64,000 nt of DNA from Martelella mediterranea DSM 17316 (GCF_002043005.1 NZ_CP020330.1:573501-637500); one strand, 5' to 3'; numbered from the stretch's first letter, positions 34,726-43,982 are shown. Translations and numbers: made by a program. The notes: generated from the letters alone by a model not told the origin.

Positions 34726-35535
34726 AATACGTATGGGGCCCTGGTAGTCGGCGGCAACAAACCTCCCGCCCTGATAGAACGCCTCGACCTCGCTTTCATC
34801 GCTTTCGGCAAAAGCTTCGGGTGCGGCGCGTTCGACAATCATGTCAACGGGAGCGTAGCCAAGCTTTTCTGCCGCGGAATTGTCCCACCAGCTTCCGCCG
34901 CCCTTCGAAACGCCGAATACGGTCGTGACATCGACGTCTTCGTGGGTCAGACCGATGAGAACCAGTTGCCGCAGGTCCGCCGCGCTGACCCAAATTTCCA
35001 GAGCACGCGGCGTCTTTGGACGATCGGCCGAATTGCCGATGCGGATAATGAAACTCCTGAGTCCGTATTTGTCGTAATAGAGTCCTGCCAGAAGTTCGCT
35101 CCAGCATTTTGACAGACCGTAAAGCCCGTCCGGCCGCATCGGACTTTCCGGCGAAACCCGGGTGGTGCGGGGATAAAACCCGACGGCATGATTACTGGAT
35201 CCGAGCACGATCCGGCCGATGCCGGCGACCCGCGCGGCCTCGTAAACAGTGGAAGTTCCGCGCACATTGATTTCCAGAATATCGTCAAGCGACGCTTCCC
35301 TGGGGATACCGGCGAGGTGAACAAGCCCGTCCAAACCGGCAAAAGCCGTCTCGAGCGAGGCCTGGTCCAGCATATCGACGGCGCGGAATTCCTCGTTTTC
35401 AGCGAGTTCGGACGGGGCGTTCAGGTCCAGGACGCGGATCGACCTCACTCTTTTCGACAGCTCGCGCCGCAGAGCCGTCCCGACACGCCCGGACCCGCCC
35501 ACAATTCCGATATTCATCCGATCAACTTCCGGCAT
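34720..35535 (-). CDS. udh: Uronate dehydrogenase-like NAD-dependent SDR, paralogue 1
   Basis: 271 residues resembling Agrobacterium Udh. Features are IGIVGGSGRVG (cofactor loop), SSNHAVGFYPRTTRV (compare SSNHTIGYYP of Udh), RPDGLYGLSKCWSE with the Tyr139-x3-Lys143 pair, a WWDNS motif and the C-terminal YQGGRFV. Udh oxidises D-glucuronate or D-galacturonate to an aldaro-lactone with NAD. I chose ATG 35535 for its GGAG 9 nt upstream; ATG 35517 is also possible. The stop lies in a repeat element. It shares an operator-bearing intergenic region with the aldose epimerase gene. Confidence 0.85.
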   Translation of the reverse strand: MPEVDRMNIGIVGGSGRVGTALRRELSKRVRSIRVLDLNAPSELAENEEFRAVDMLDQASLETAFAGLDGLVHLAGIPREASLDDILEINVRGTSTVYEAARVAGIGRIVLGSSNHAVGFYPRTTRVSPESPMRPDGLYGLSKCWSELLAGLYYDKYGLRSFIIRIGNSADRPKTPRALEIWVSAADLRQLVLIGLTHEDVDVTTVFGVSKGGGSWWDNSAAEKLGYAPVDMIVERAAPEAFAESDESEVEAFYQGGRFVAADYQGPIRIR

Positions 35536-35589
35536 GAGGCCTGTCTCCGCTTGTTTCAATTGATTGTTTTTATAAGGATATTGCGGTTA

Positions 35590-35606
35590 TTGTCAATATT
35601 TGTAAA
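35590..35606 (+). promoter_or_regulatory. TTGT-N6-TTGT operator-like site B
   Basis: TTGTCAATATTTGTAAA lies between the divergent uronate dehydrogenase (start 35535) and aldose epimerase (start 35666) genes, about 55-60 bp from each, so one site could control both. Confidence 0.55.
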
Positions 35607-35665
35607 AATAGGATGCAGATCGGACAGTACCTGTCACGAGGCCAGCTCAGAAAGATCGATCGTGC

Positions 35666-36712
35666 ATGGATAAAGAAAACAGAATGCCCGCCGAACAGCA
35701 GTTAACGATCTCTCGTGGCGGCTTGACGATTGAAGTCTCCGAATATGGCGCCCGGCTGACCAGGTGCCTCGTGCCAGGGAGTGACGGCAGCATTGCCGAT
35801 GTCGCGCCCGGCATGGACAGTGCGGAAGATTATGCGGCACGCGGCGGCACCATGGGCGCGGTTCTGGGTCGCTATGGCAATATCATCAGCGACGCCAAGG
35901 TCGAAATCGGCGGAAAGACATACGCCCTGTCAGCCAACAGGCCACCGCACAGCATGCATGGCGGGGCCGGCAATTTCGGAACCCGGTTCTGGAGCGGCGA
36001 CAAGATCGACGCCGGTACGATCCGCCTGTCGCTGGAAAGCCCCGACGGCGACCAGGGATGGCCCGGCCGCGTGCGCGCGGCAGTCGAATACAAGCTGAGC
36101 GAAAACCGCGAACTGACGATCGAAATGACGGCGCACTCAGACCGTGACACCTATCTCAACATGCTTTTCCACGGCTACTGGAACCTTCGCGGCCATGGCT
36201 CGGGTTCCGTGCGGTGCCACCGTCTCAAGATTGCCGCCGATCACTATCTCCCCAAACGGGCGGATGGAGCGCCCGATGGGCGGATGATGTCTGTCACAGA
36301 CACGCCGTTTAATTTCACGCAGGCACGGGAGATCGGCGAGGGCATAGACCGGCTTGGACGCGGTTACGCCCACAATCTCTGCCTTGACCGGAAAGCGCCG
36401 GAAGCGCTGGGGGAAGTTGTCAGACTGGCCGATCCCTCAAGCGGACGCGCGCTGGCGCTTTCAACCGATCAACCCGGCGTCCAGCTTTTTACCGCCAATC
36501 TATGGTCGGGGCTGAAAGGCAAGGGCGGCGCGATCTACAACGCCCATGACGCGGTGGCGCTGGAAACCCAGCTTTATCCCAACACCCCGAACACGCCGTC
36601 CTTCAAGCCGCAGCTCATTCGGGCCGGAGAGACCTACATACACCGCATGGTCATCGCGTTCCACGCGCTCGATCCGGCAAATATCGATGATTTTCTGAAT
36701 GCGCCGTTTTGA
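35666..36712 (+). CDS. Aldose 1-epimerase (galactose mutarotase family)
   Basis: 348 residues. The mutarotase signature is present: GRYGNIISDAKVEIGG, PPHSMHGGAGNFG (first catalytic His region), YWNLRGHGSGS (general-acid His) and ALETQLYPNTPNTPSF with the catalytic Glu. It interconverts alpha and beta anomers of an aldose. Beside uronate dehydrogenase it probably supplies the anomer oxidised by that enzyme. The start ATG 35666 is the first in frame. It converges with the GntR gene across 27 bp. Confidence 0.9.
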   Translation: MDKENRMPAEQQLTISRGGLTIEVSEYGARLTRCLVPGSDGSIADVAPGMDSAEDYAARGGTMGAVLGRYGNIISDAKVEIGGKTYALSANRPPHSMHGGAGNFGTRFWSGDKIDAGTIRLSLESPDGDQGWPGRVRAAVEYKLSENRELTIEMTAHSDRDTYLNMLFHGYWNLRGHGSGSVRCHRLKIAADHYLPKRADGAPDGRMMSVTDTPFNFTQAREIGEGIDRLGRGYAHNLCLDRKAPEALGEVVRLADPSSGRALALSTDQPGVQLFTANLWSGLKGKGGAIYNAHDAVALETQLYPNTPNTPSFKPQLIRAGETYIHRMVIAFHALDPANIDDFLNAPF

Positions 36713-36739
36713 GACGCAGCCCGCCTCTGGGCCGTTGCC

Positions 36740-37459
36740 TCAGATGCCCTCGAACATGCGCTTTCTGGCATTGACGATATGGTTCTTCATGGCGTCAAAG
36801 GCGTCATCTTCCTTTTGCGCCTTGATCGCCTTCACGATTATCTCATGTTCCTGCTGGACGGCGCGGAGATGCGGCTCGGACCGGCGCATGCTCAGGCTCC
36901 TGGTGACATTCATACCGGCGATGACGTGTGAACGCAGCGAAGCCTCGATGGAACTGTGATAGTGATTTTTTGTCGCGATCGCGATGGCATTGTGCAGCTC
37001 GAAATCTTCCTCGGCCCCGAGCCGTCCTTCGGCAACGCACTTGTCCAGCACGGCCATCGCCTCATCGATGCGCGCGAGATCCTCGTTATCGCGCCGAAGC
37101 GCTGCCAGCGCCGCCGTTGCGGGCTCAAGACCCGCCCGGAACTCGAAGCAGCGCTGAACATCGGCGAGCGACCCCACCGGCACCAGTTGCAGCACCTCGA
37201 CATCGGGCCGCCGCTGAACATAGGAACCAGACCCCTGACGGGAGACGATCAGCCCGTCATCGCGCAAGCGCTGCAAGGCCTCTCGAACAACAGGACGCGA
37301 GGCCTCGAATCGCTCCGACAGATCCATTTCGGAGGGAAGGCGACTCTTGACCGGAAACACATTGCTGGCGATCAGTTCAACGATCTTCTCGTAGACGACG
37401 CCGCTCATGCGACCGTTTATATGCGTTTCCGACTGTTCTTCATCCAAGGTCGCTGCCAT
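36740..37459 (-). CDS. GntR-family regulator, FadR/FCD subfamily (acid-sugar island)
   Basis: 239 residues. The winged helix reads VYEKIVELIASNVFPVKSRLPSEMDLSERFEASRPVVREALQRLRDDGLI with wing QGSGSYV. The FCD domain shows EFRAGLEPATAALAA, EDFELHNAIAIATKN and a His-rich EHEIIVKAIKAQ-type ligand site. GGAAAGAAGG precedes the ATG. It is co-directional with and 14 bp behind the RraA-like gene. It is the only GntR protein in this island and the best candidate to bind the TTGT-N6-TTGT sites; its own operon carries site C upstream. Confidence 0.9.
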   Translation of the reverse strand: MAATLDEEQSETHINGRMSGVVYEKIVELIASNVFPVKSRLPSEMDLSERFEASRPVVREALQRLRDDGLIVSRQGSGSYVQRRPDVEVLQLVPVGSLADVQRCFEFRAGLEPATAALAALRRDNEDLARIDEAMAVLDKCVAEGRLGAEEDFELHNAIAIATKNHYHSSIEASLRSHVIAGMNVTRSLSMRRSEPHLRAVQQEHEIIVKAIKAQKEDDAFDAMKNHIVNARKRMFEGI

Positions 37460-37473
37460 GCCTTCTTTCCGGT

Positions 37474-38190
37474 TTAGCGTCCGTTTTTCTGCCGCCAGTC
37501 GCCGAAAGCCTTCTGCGCTTCTTCATCGGGCGGATAGATACCAAAAATTGACGAACCTTCCACAACTTTCTCATATACGAAGTCCTCGAAAGCGGTCTGC
37601 TCGAACGCCTCGTTTGCGACTTCCTGCGCAATATGCTGGGGAATAACTACCACACCTTCCTGATCGCCGACAATGATGTCACCGGGGAAGACGGGAACAT
37701 CGCCGCAGCCAATCGGTACATTTATGTCAGTTGCGTGATGGCGGATCAGATTGGTCGGGGCGGAGGGCGTCCGGTGGTAGGACGGAAAGGGCAGCTTGGC
37801 GATGTCGGGCGTATCGCGGAAGCCGCCATCGGTGACGATGCCGGCAACACCGCGCTTGTAAAGCCGGGTGACGAGAATACCGCCGGCCGAGGCGGCCGAA
37901 GGATCCTTGCGGCTGTCGATGACCATCACCGCGCCGGCGGGGCATTCCTCTATGGCCTTGCGCTGCGGATGTTCGCGGTCCTCGAACACCTTGATGTCAT
38001 CGAGATCTTCGCGCGCAGGGATATAGCGCAGCGTATAAGCTGGCCCGACCATGCGCGGGGCGTCAGGGTTGATCAGGCCCGACCCACAGATGAAGGTGTT
38101 ACGGAAACCGCGCTTGAACAGCACTGTCGTCAGCGTGGCTGTCGAGATCGACATCAGCTTCACGCGCATATCTTCATTCATCACAGGCAT
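37474..38190 (-). CDS. RraA-like protein (HMG/CHA aldolase family)
   Basis: 238 residues. The family metal/substrate motif is GIVTDGGFRDTPDI (Arg-Asp near 125), preceded by the ASAGGILVTRLYKRG segment and followed by VFPGDIIVGDQEGVVVIP. Members act as class II aldolases on 4-hydroxy-4-methyl-2-oxoglutarate or oxaloacetate, or as RNase E inhibitors. Here it is made with a sugar-acid regulator and beside a GarR-like reductase, so a 2-keto-3-deoxy-acid aldolase role is more plausible than RNase control. It is about 70 residues longer than E. coli RraA, mostly at the C-terminus. Confidence 0.82.
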   Translation of the reverse strand: MPVMNEDMRVKLMSISTATLTTVLFKRGFRNTFICGSGLINPDAPRMVGPAYTLRYIPAREDLDDIKVFEDREHPQRKAIEECPAGAVMVIDSRKDPSAASAGGILVTRLYKRGVAGIVTDGGFRDTPDIAKLPFPSYHRTPSAPTNLIRHHATDINVPIGCGDVPVFPGDIIVGDQEGVVVIPQHIAQEVANEAFEQTAFEDFVYEKVVEGSSIFGIYPPDEEAQKAFGDWRQKNGR

Positions 38191-38287
38191 CGAAAACTCC
38201 TCCGTGCATTTTCCTCGATGGGCATTCCGGGACAGTCTCGTACGTGCCCGCAGCGCATGATCGACCTCTAGTTTGATTTGACGTAAA

Positions 38288-38304
38288 TTGTCAATAGTTG
38301 TAAT
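38288..38304 (+). promoter_or_regulatory. TTGT-N6-TTGT operator-like site C
   Basis: TTGTCAATAGTTGTAAT lies 98 bp upstream of the RraA-like gene, in an AT-rich stretch. Its first eight bases equal those of site B. Confidence 0.55.
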
Positions 38305-38524
38305 GGGTATTGAACCTTATACGTTCGCTCCATCAATGAAAGGAAACGCGGCATGAGGCCTCTTCCCCATCCGGAACAGGTTTATCTCAAATTTCCTTTT
38401 TTCAGTACTTTAAGGCGTCTTTTCATATGATTCAGGGCGATTTCATATCGTGAGATATGGCAACAACATGGCACGGAAATGAGCCTATCACTACCGCGAT
38501 GCGACCAGTGACATGAATTCAAAA

Positions 38525-38541
38525 TTGACAAATTTTATAAT
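38525..38541 (+). promoter_or_regulatory. TTGT-like degenerate site D
   Basis: TTGACAAATTTTATAAT lies 41 bp before the GarR-like gene. It also contains a TTGACA -35-like hexamer. It matches site C at 12 of 17 positions, but the spaced TTGT pattern is weakened. Confidence 0.35.
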
Positions 38542-38582
38542 GATGATCACCGTTTTCGCTGTGATGAACAAGGGAGAGTAGC

Positions 38583-39467
38583 ATGCAGTTGGCATTCATT
38601 GGTCTCGGCACCATGGGACGCCCCATGGTCGAACACATTCTGGCGGCCGACATCCAGACGCGGTGCAGCCGCATCAAGCCCGTGTCCGAATACCTTCTCG
38701 AACGCGGCGCGGTCGCCGCATCGTCTCCGGCAGAAGCGGCGAGGGACGCCGATATCGTCATTTTAATGTTGCCCGACACCCCGGATGTCGAAGCGGTTCT
38801 GTTCGGCCCTGACGGCGTTGCCGAAACGCTGACGGAAGGCAGTCTCGTCATCGACATGAGCTCGATTTCGCCAGTTGCCACCAAAGAATTCGCGCGCCGT
38901 ATCAAGGACATGGGCGCAGGCTATCTCGATGCCCCGGTCTCGGGCGGCGATGTCGGCGCGCGGGCGGCATCGCTCTCGATCATGGCCGGCGGCAGCGAGG
39001 CTGATTTCGAACGCGCTCTGCCGGTGCTGAAACTGATGGGCAAGAACATCACCCGGGTCGGCGATGTCGGCGCCGGACAGGTCTGCAAGGTTGCCAACCA
39101 GGTTATTGTCGGACTCACGATCGAAGCCGTCTCCGAGGCGTTCCTGCTGGCCGAGCGCGCGGGCGCGGACGTGGCGAAAGTGCGGGATGCGCTGATGGGC
39201 GGCTTTGCCCAGTCGCGCATTCTCGAGGTTCACGGCCAACGGATGATCGACGGCGCGTTCGAACCCGGATTTGCGATGCGCCTGCACCGCAAGGATCTCA
39301 ACATCGCCCATGACGTCGCCCGTTCGCTCGATTTTTCGCTTCCCAATACGGCCTCGACAATCCAGCTCATGAATGCCGGCCTGTCGCAGGGCCTGGCCGA
39401 CAAGGATCATTCGGCCCTCCTGTCGGTGCTCCGCAACATCTCCCCGGGTGGTAACGCCGCCTCCTGA
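38583..39467 (+). CDS. garR: 2-hydroxy-3-oxopropionate (tartronate semialdehyde) reductase-like dehydrogenase
   Basis: 294 residues, close to GarR/GlxR along its length: IGLGTMGRPM cofactor loop, LDAPVSGGDVGARAASLSIMAGG substrate block, GAGQVCKVANQVIVGLTIEAVSEAFLLA with the catalytic Lys, and GFAMRLHRKDLNIA. GarR reduces tartronate semialdehyde to D-glycerate after aldol cleavage of 5-keto-4-deoxyglucarate. Residues 20-35 (LAADIQTRCSRIKPVS) lack the usual hydrophobic strand ending in an Asp/Asn-Arg that binds the cofactor ribose, so the N-terminal strand is unusual. It heads an operon with glcG and a semialdehyde dehydrogenase. Confidence 0.83.
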   Translation: MQLAFIGLGTMGRPMVEHILAADIQTRCSRIKPVSEYLLERGAVAASSPAEAARDADIVILMLPDTPDVEAVLFGPDGVAETLTEGSLVIDMSSISPVATKEFARRIKDMGAGYLDAPVSGGDVGARAASLSIMAGGSEADFERALPVLKLMGKNITRVGDVGAGQVCKVANQVIVGLTIEAVSEAFLLAERAGADVAKVRDALMGGFAQSRILEVHGQRMIDGAFEPGFAMRLHRKDLNIAHDVARSLDFSLPNTASTIQLMNAGLSQGLADKDHSALLSVLRNISPGGNAAS

Positions 39468-39593
39468 GGTGGCCGCCCAAACCACTGGCTCACCATCCGC
39501 GCCGGACAAAAGCCGCCAAAGGCTTCGTCCGGCGCAGGCGCGACATATGCTATAGCCCTTACAACCGCAACAATGGATAACGAGGACCCCGAA

Positions 39594-40010
39594 ATGCAGA
39601 CAATCACGACACTGGACATCACGGATGCGCGCAAGCTGATTGAAGGCGCGCGCAACCATGCCGACAAGATCGGCGTGCCGATGTGCATCGCGGTCACCGA
39701 CAATGCCGGCAATCTGATCGCCTTCGAGCGAATGGAAGGCGGCAAGGTGACGAGCACGACGATTGCCATCGACAAGGCGTATACGGCCGCCGCCGCCCGC
39801 AAGGCGACACATGAATATGGCGAGGCCAGCCAGCCCGGCAAACCGGCCTACGGGATAAACTCCGCCATTGGCGGCAGGCTGATGGTGGTGGCCGGCGGAC
39901 TGCCGGTGACGGCGGACGGCATGGTGGTCGGCGCCATCGGCATCAGCTCCGGCACGCCAACCCAGGATCTGGAAGTAGCACGCGCGGCTCTCGCGCATTT
40001 TTCAGCCTGA
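39594..40010 (+). CDS. GlcG/HbpS-family heme-binding-like protein
   Basis: 138 residues. The GlcG pattern is ARKLIEGARNHADKIGVPMCIAVTDNAGNLIAFERMEG, then KAYTAAAARKAT, and the C-terminal PVTADGMVVGAIGISSGTPTQDLEVARAAL. This small alpha/beta protein family accompanies glycolate, diol and sugar-acid operons; its role is unproven. ATG 39594 follows GAGGA at 7 nt. It lies between the GarR-like gene and the aldehyde dehydrogenase. Confidence 0.85.
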   Translation: MQTITTLDITDARKLIEGARNHADKIGVPMCIAVTDNAGNLIAFERMEGGKVTSTTIAIDKAYTAAAARKATHEYGEASQPGKPAYGINSAIGGRLMVVAGGLPVTADGMVVGAIGISSGTPTQDLEVARAALAHFSA

Positions 40011-40055
40011 AAAACGACCAGCCTCGCCAGCAAGCTTCAAAAAAGGGATCATTCA

Positions 40056-41579
40056 ATGACGTCTGCACTGAGAGGAAAACACCTCATCGCCGGTGAATGG
40101 GTCGGCAGCGAAACACGGTTCTCGTCCGAACCTTCCACCGGCCCGGCCCGTGAATTTTCCGCCGGGACGCCCGAGCTGGTCGACCGCGCGGCAAAGGCTG
40201 CCGAGGAGGCCTTCTGGTCCTACGGTTACACAGGCCGGGCAAAACGCGCGGCATTCCTCCGCGCCATCGCCGACGAAATCGAGACCCGCGCCGACACCAT
40301 AACCGAAATCGGAACGGAGGAAACCGGGTTGCCTGCGGCACGTCTCAACGGCGAACGGGGCCGCACCACCGGCCAGTTGCGCCTGTTCGCGGACCATATA
40401 GAAAAAGGCGACTACCTCGATCGACGCCACGACGAGGCCATGCCGGAGCGCAAACCGGCGCCGCGCCCAGACCTGCAGATGGTGCAGCGACCCATCGGTC
40501 CGGTCGCCGTGTTCGGCGCTTCCAACTTTCCCCTCGCATTCTCCACAGCCGGCGGCGACACCGCCGCCGCCCTTGCCGCCGGCTGCCCGGTCGTGGTCAA
40601 GGGCCACTCCGCCCATCCCGGCACCAGCGAGATCGTCGCCGACGCCATCGATGCGGCACGCCGCCGGTGCGATCTCGCGCCGGGCGTGTTCTCGCTCATC
40701 CAGGGCGGCAACCGGGATGTGGGAACGGCGCTGGTCCAGCACCCCTGCATTCAGGCCGTAGGCTTCACCGGATCGCTCAGGGGCGGTCGCGCGCTGTTCG
40801 ATCTGTGCGCCTCACGGCCGGAGCCGATCCCGTTTTTCGGCGAGCTTGGCTCGGTCAACCCGATGTTTCTGCTGCCGGCGGCCGTAGCGGCACGCGGGTC
40901 CGATATAGGCAAGGGCTGGGCGGCATCGCTCGCCATGGGCGCCGGACAATTCTGCACCAATCCGGGCATCGCCTTCGTGATCGACGGCAAGGGGGCCGAT
41001 GATTTCATCGCGGCCGCCGGAGAAGCGCTGGCGCAAACGCCGCCGCAGACGATGCTGACCGACGGCATTGCCTCGGCCTATCGCGAAGGGCGCGAGCGCG
41101 TGAGGAAAGGCAGCGGCGTACGCGAACTCCTCGAGACATCCTGTTCCGGGCGCAGCGCGACGCCCTATCTTTACGAAACCGACGCGGAGAGCTGGTTCGA
41201 AAACCATGCGCTTGCCGAAGAGGTCTTCGGACCCCTCGGACTTGTCGTCCGCCTGCAATCGGAAGATCAGATGCGGCGGATCGCGACGTCGCTCAAGGGA
41301 CAGCTGACCTGCACCATCCACATGGACGGAGCGGATTCCGGGCTCGCACGCTCCCTGATGCCCGTTCTGGAGCGCAAGGCCGGGCGGGTGCTTGCCAACG
41401 GCTTTCCGACCGGCGTGGAGGTGGTCGATTCCATGGTGCATGGCGGCCCTTATCCGGCCTCCACCAATTTCGGCCACACATCGGTCGGCACGCTGTCGAT
41501 CCGGCGCTTCCTGAGGCCGGTCTGCTATCAGGATGTCCCCGAAGATTTGTTGCCGGCCGATCTGGCCGGCCGGGACTGA
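40056..41579 (+). CDS. 2-oxoglutarate semialdehyde (2,5-dioxovalerate) dehydrogenase, ALDH superfamily
   Basis: 507 residues. Catalytic residues are Asn157 (ASNFPLAF), Lys182 (VVVKGHSAHPGTSE), Glu263 (FGELGSVNP) and Cys300 (GAGQFCTNPG). The KGHSAHPGTSE cofactor motif and GQLRLFADHIEKG segment are typical of ketoglutaric semialdehyde dehydrogenases. The product, 2-oxoglutarate, would enter the TCA cycle. In the uronate oxidative pathway this enzyme follows keto-deoxy-hexarate dehydratase (KdgD), for which no gene is seen here. It converges with the malic enzyme gene. Confidence 0.9.
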   Translation: MTSALRGKHLIAGEWVGSETRFSSEPSTGPAREFSAGTPELVDRAAKAAEEAFWSYGYTGRAKRAAFLRAIADEIETRADTITEIGTEETGLPAARLNGERGRTTGQLRLFADHIEKGDYLDRRHDEAMPERKPAPRPDLQMVQRPIGPVAVFGASNFPLAFSTAGGDTAAALAAGCPVVVKGHSAHPGTSEIVADAIDAARRRCDLAPGVFSLIQGGNRDVGTALVQHPCIQAVGFTGSLRGGRALFDLCASRPEPIPFFGELGSVNPMFLLPAAVAARGSDIGKGWAASLAMGAGQFCTNPGIAFVIDGKGADDFIAAAGEALAQTPPQTMLTDGIASAYREGRERVRKGSGVRELLETSCSGRSATPYLYETDAESWFENHALAEEVFGPLGLVVRLQSEDQMRRIATSLKGQLTCTIHMDGADSGLARSLMPVLERKAGRVLANGFPTGVEVVDSMVHGGPYPASTNFGHTSVGTLSIRRFLRPVCYQDVPEDLLPADLAGRD

Positions 41580-41600
41580 CATCGCCCGGAGATGACGTTT

Positions 41601-41633
41601 GGCCGCCGCCGCCCTTTCCGGGGGGCGGCGGCC
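41601..41633. terminator. Strong bidirectional hairpin between convergent genes
   Basis: GGCCGCCGCC (41601-41610) pairs with GGCGGCGGCC (41624-41633), with further GC pairs possible in the loop GCCCTTTCCGGGG. It ends the aldehyde dehydrogenase transcript and, on the other strand, the malic enzyme transcript. No long T-run follows. Confidence 0.65.
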
Positions 41634-41663
41634 ATATGCGTGTCTCTCGGTTGCCTCGGCGGA

Positions 41664-43982
41664 TTAGGTCTCGTCGTCAGTCTGCACCGTCGCACTATAG
41701 GCCGCCATGGCCGCCATGTTGACGATGTCGGCATCGCGCGCGCCGAGCGAGACGATCTGCACCGGCTTGTCGAGCCCCACCAGAAGCGGACCGATGACCG
41801 TCGAGCCGCCCAGTTCCTGCAGCATCTTGGTTGCGATCGAGGCGGAGTGGAAGGCCGGCATGACGAGCACATTGGCCGGACCCGAAAGCCGGCAGAACGG
41901 ATATTGCCGCATGCGTTCGGCGTTTAGCGCCACATCGGCCGCCATCTCGCCGTCATACTCGAAATCGACGCCGCGCTCGTCGAGAATACGCACAGCATCG
42001 CGCACCTGGCTCGCGCGCTCGCCGCGCGGGTGGCCGAAGGTTGAGTAGGCAAGCATGGCGATGCGCGGCTCGTAACCCATATGGCGGGCCATGGAGGCGG
42101 CCTCCTCGGCGATATCTGCAAGCTCGGCGGCGTTCGGGGTGTCGTGAACGGCCGTATCGGCCACCAGCACGGTGCGGCCATGGCAAAGCGCCAGCGAAAG
42201 GCCGATCACGCGGTGCCCGGGACGGGCGTCGATCACGCGCCGCACATCGGAGAGCGCGGTGGAATAGTTGCGCGTCACCCCGGTCACCATGCCGTCGGCA
42301 TCGCCGAGCGCCACCATGGTGGCGGCGAAGTGGTTGCGGTCATTGTTGATAAGCCGCTGGCAATCGCGGAACAGAAAGCCGTCGCGCTGCAGCCTCTTGT
42401 AGAGATGCGCGGTATAATCGGCGTTGCGGTGGGAAAGCGAGGCGTTGATCAACTCGATGCCGGGGCGCTCGATATCGGCGCCGGCCTGTTGGGCAGCCTT
42501 GCGCACCAGATCCTCGCGACCAAGCAGGATGGCGGTGCCAAGCTTCTGGTTCACGAAGGAGATCGCGGCGCGGATCATCTGCTCCTCTTCACCCTCGGTA
42601 AAGACAATGCGCTTCGGCTGGCGGCGAACCCGCTCATAGACGCGCTGCATGGTCGAGGCGATCGGATCGCGCCGGGCCGACAGCACGCGCTCATAGTCCT
42701 CGAAATCGGTGATTTCGCGCCGCGCAACGCCCGATTCCATCGCCGCCCGCGCGACGGCCACCGGGATGGCGGAGATCAGGCGCGGATCGAAGGGAACCGG
42801 GATGATGTAACCGGGCCCGAATTTCGGCCGGTTGCCGGCATAGGCTGCGGCGACATCGTCAGGCACATCCTCACGCGCGAGTGCGGCAAGCGCCCGTGCG
42901 GCGGCCACCTTCATCGCCTCGTTGATTTCGGTTGCGCGCACATCGAGCGCGCCCCTGAAGATGTAAGGAAAGCCCAGAACATTGTTGACCTGGTTGGGAT
43001 AATCCGACCGGCCCGTCGCCATGATCGCATCCGAGCGAATGGCGGCGACATCCTCCGGCGCAATTTCCGGATCGGGATTGGCCATTGCGAAAATGACCGG
43101 ATTCGGCGCCATGGTGGCGACCATGTCCTGCGTCAGCGCGCCTTTGACGGAAAGGCCGAGGAAAACATCGGCACCGTCGACGGCGTCTGCCAGCGAGCGT
43201 CGGTCGGTACTGACGGCATGGGCCGATTTCCACTGGTTCATGCCGTCATTGCGCCCCTCATGGACAACGCCCTTGCTGTCGCAGAGGATGATGTTGTCAT
43301 GAGGCGTTCCCATGGCCTTCAGCAGCTCGATACAGGCAATCGCGGCCGCCCCCGCGCCGTTGCACACGATCCTGGTCGACGCGAGGTCGCGGCCGGTCAG
43401 GTGCAGCGCGTTGATCAGTCCCGCCGCGGCGATGATGGCCGTGCCGTGCTGGTCGTCGTGGAAAACCGGAATGTCCATCGCCTCGCGCAGGCGCTGTTCG
43501 ATGATGAAGCAATCCGGCGCCTTGATATCCTCAAGATTGATGCCGCCGAAGGAGGGGCCGAGCAACCTGACACAGTTGACGAAGACATCGATATCGGTGG
43601 TGTCGACCTCAAGATCGATGGAATCGATGTCGGCAAAACACTTGAACAGCGCCGCCTTGCCTTCCATCACCGGCTTGGAGGCAAGCGCGCCGAGATTGCC
43701 AAGACCCAGGATCGCGGTCCCGTTGGAAATGACGGCGACCATGTTGCCCCGCGTGGTGTAGTCGAAGGCGCGATCCGGATCTTCCGCGATTGCCCGGACC
43801 GGCACGGCCACGCCCGGCGAATAGGCAAGCGAAAGATCGCGCTGGGTCGCCATCGGCTTCGAGGGCGTGATTTCCAGCTTGCCCGGACGCCCGCGCGCAT
43901 GAAAATCGAGCGCCTCCTGCTCGGCCGGGCGCGGCCGGGCGTGTTTTTCCTGACGATCATCGTCGCTGCTTTTCTGTCGCAT
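41664..43982 (-). CDS. maeB: NADP-dependent malic enzyme, malic-phosphotransacetylase-like fusion
   Basis: 772 residues, normal for the fused form. The N-terminal malic domain shows LSLAYSPGVAVPVRAIAED, FHDDQHGTAIIAAAGLINAL and IMATGRSDYPNQVNNVLGFP. The C-terminal third is a phosphotransacetylase-like domain (RIVFTEGEEEQMIRAA, ANVLVMPAFHSASIATKMLQ), which in this family is regulatory. It converts malate to pyruvate, CO2 and NADPH. It is a housekeeping enzyme. The ATG at 43982 was chosen because it starts the usual N-terminus; the frame extends further upstream without homology. Confidence 0.93.
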   Translation of the reverse strand: MRQKSSDDDRQEKHARPRPAEQEALDFHARGRPGKLEITPSKPMATQRDLSLAYSPGVAVPVRAIAEDPDRAFDYTTRGNMVAVISNGTAILGLGNLGALASKPVMEGKAALFKCFADIDSIDLEVDTTDIDVFVNCVRLLGPSFGGINLEDIKAPDCFIIEQRLREAMDIPVFHDDQHGTAIIAAAGLINALHLTGRDLASTRIVCNGAGAAAIACIELLKAMGTPHDNIILCDSKGVVHEGRNDGMNQWKSAHAVSTDRRSLADAVDGADVFLGLSVKGALTQDMVATMAPNPVIFAMANPDPEIAPEDVAAIRSDAIMATGRSDYPNQVNNVLGFPYIFRGALDVRATEINEAMKVAAARALAALAREDVPDDVAAAYAGNRPKFGPGYIIPVPFDPRLISAIPVAVARAAMESGVARREITDFEDYERVLSARRDPIASTMQRVYERVRRQPKRIVFTEGEEEQMIRAAISFVNQKLGTAILLGREDLVRKAAQQAGADIERPGIELINASLSHRNADYTAHLYKRLQRDGFLFRDCQRLINNDRNHFAATMVALGDADGMVTGVTRNYSTALSDVRRVIDARPGHRVIGLSLALCHGRTVLVADTAVHDTPNAAELADIAEEAASMARHMGYEPRIAMLAYSTFGHPRGERASQVRDAVRILDERGVDFEYDGEMAADVALNAERMRQYPFCRLSGPANVLVMPAFHSASIATKMLQELGGSTVIGPLLVGLDKPVQIVSLGARDADIVNMAAMAAYSATVQTDDET

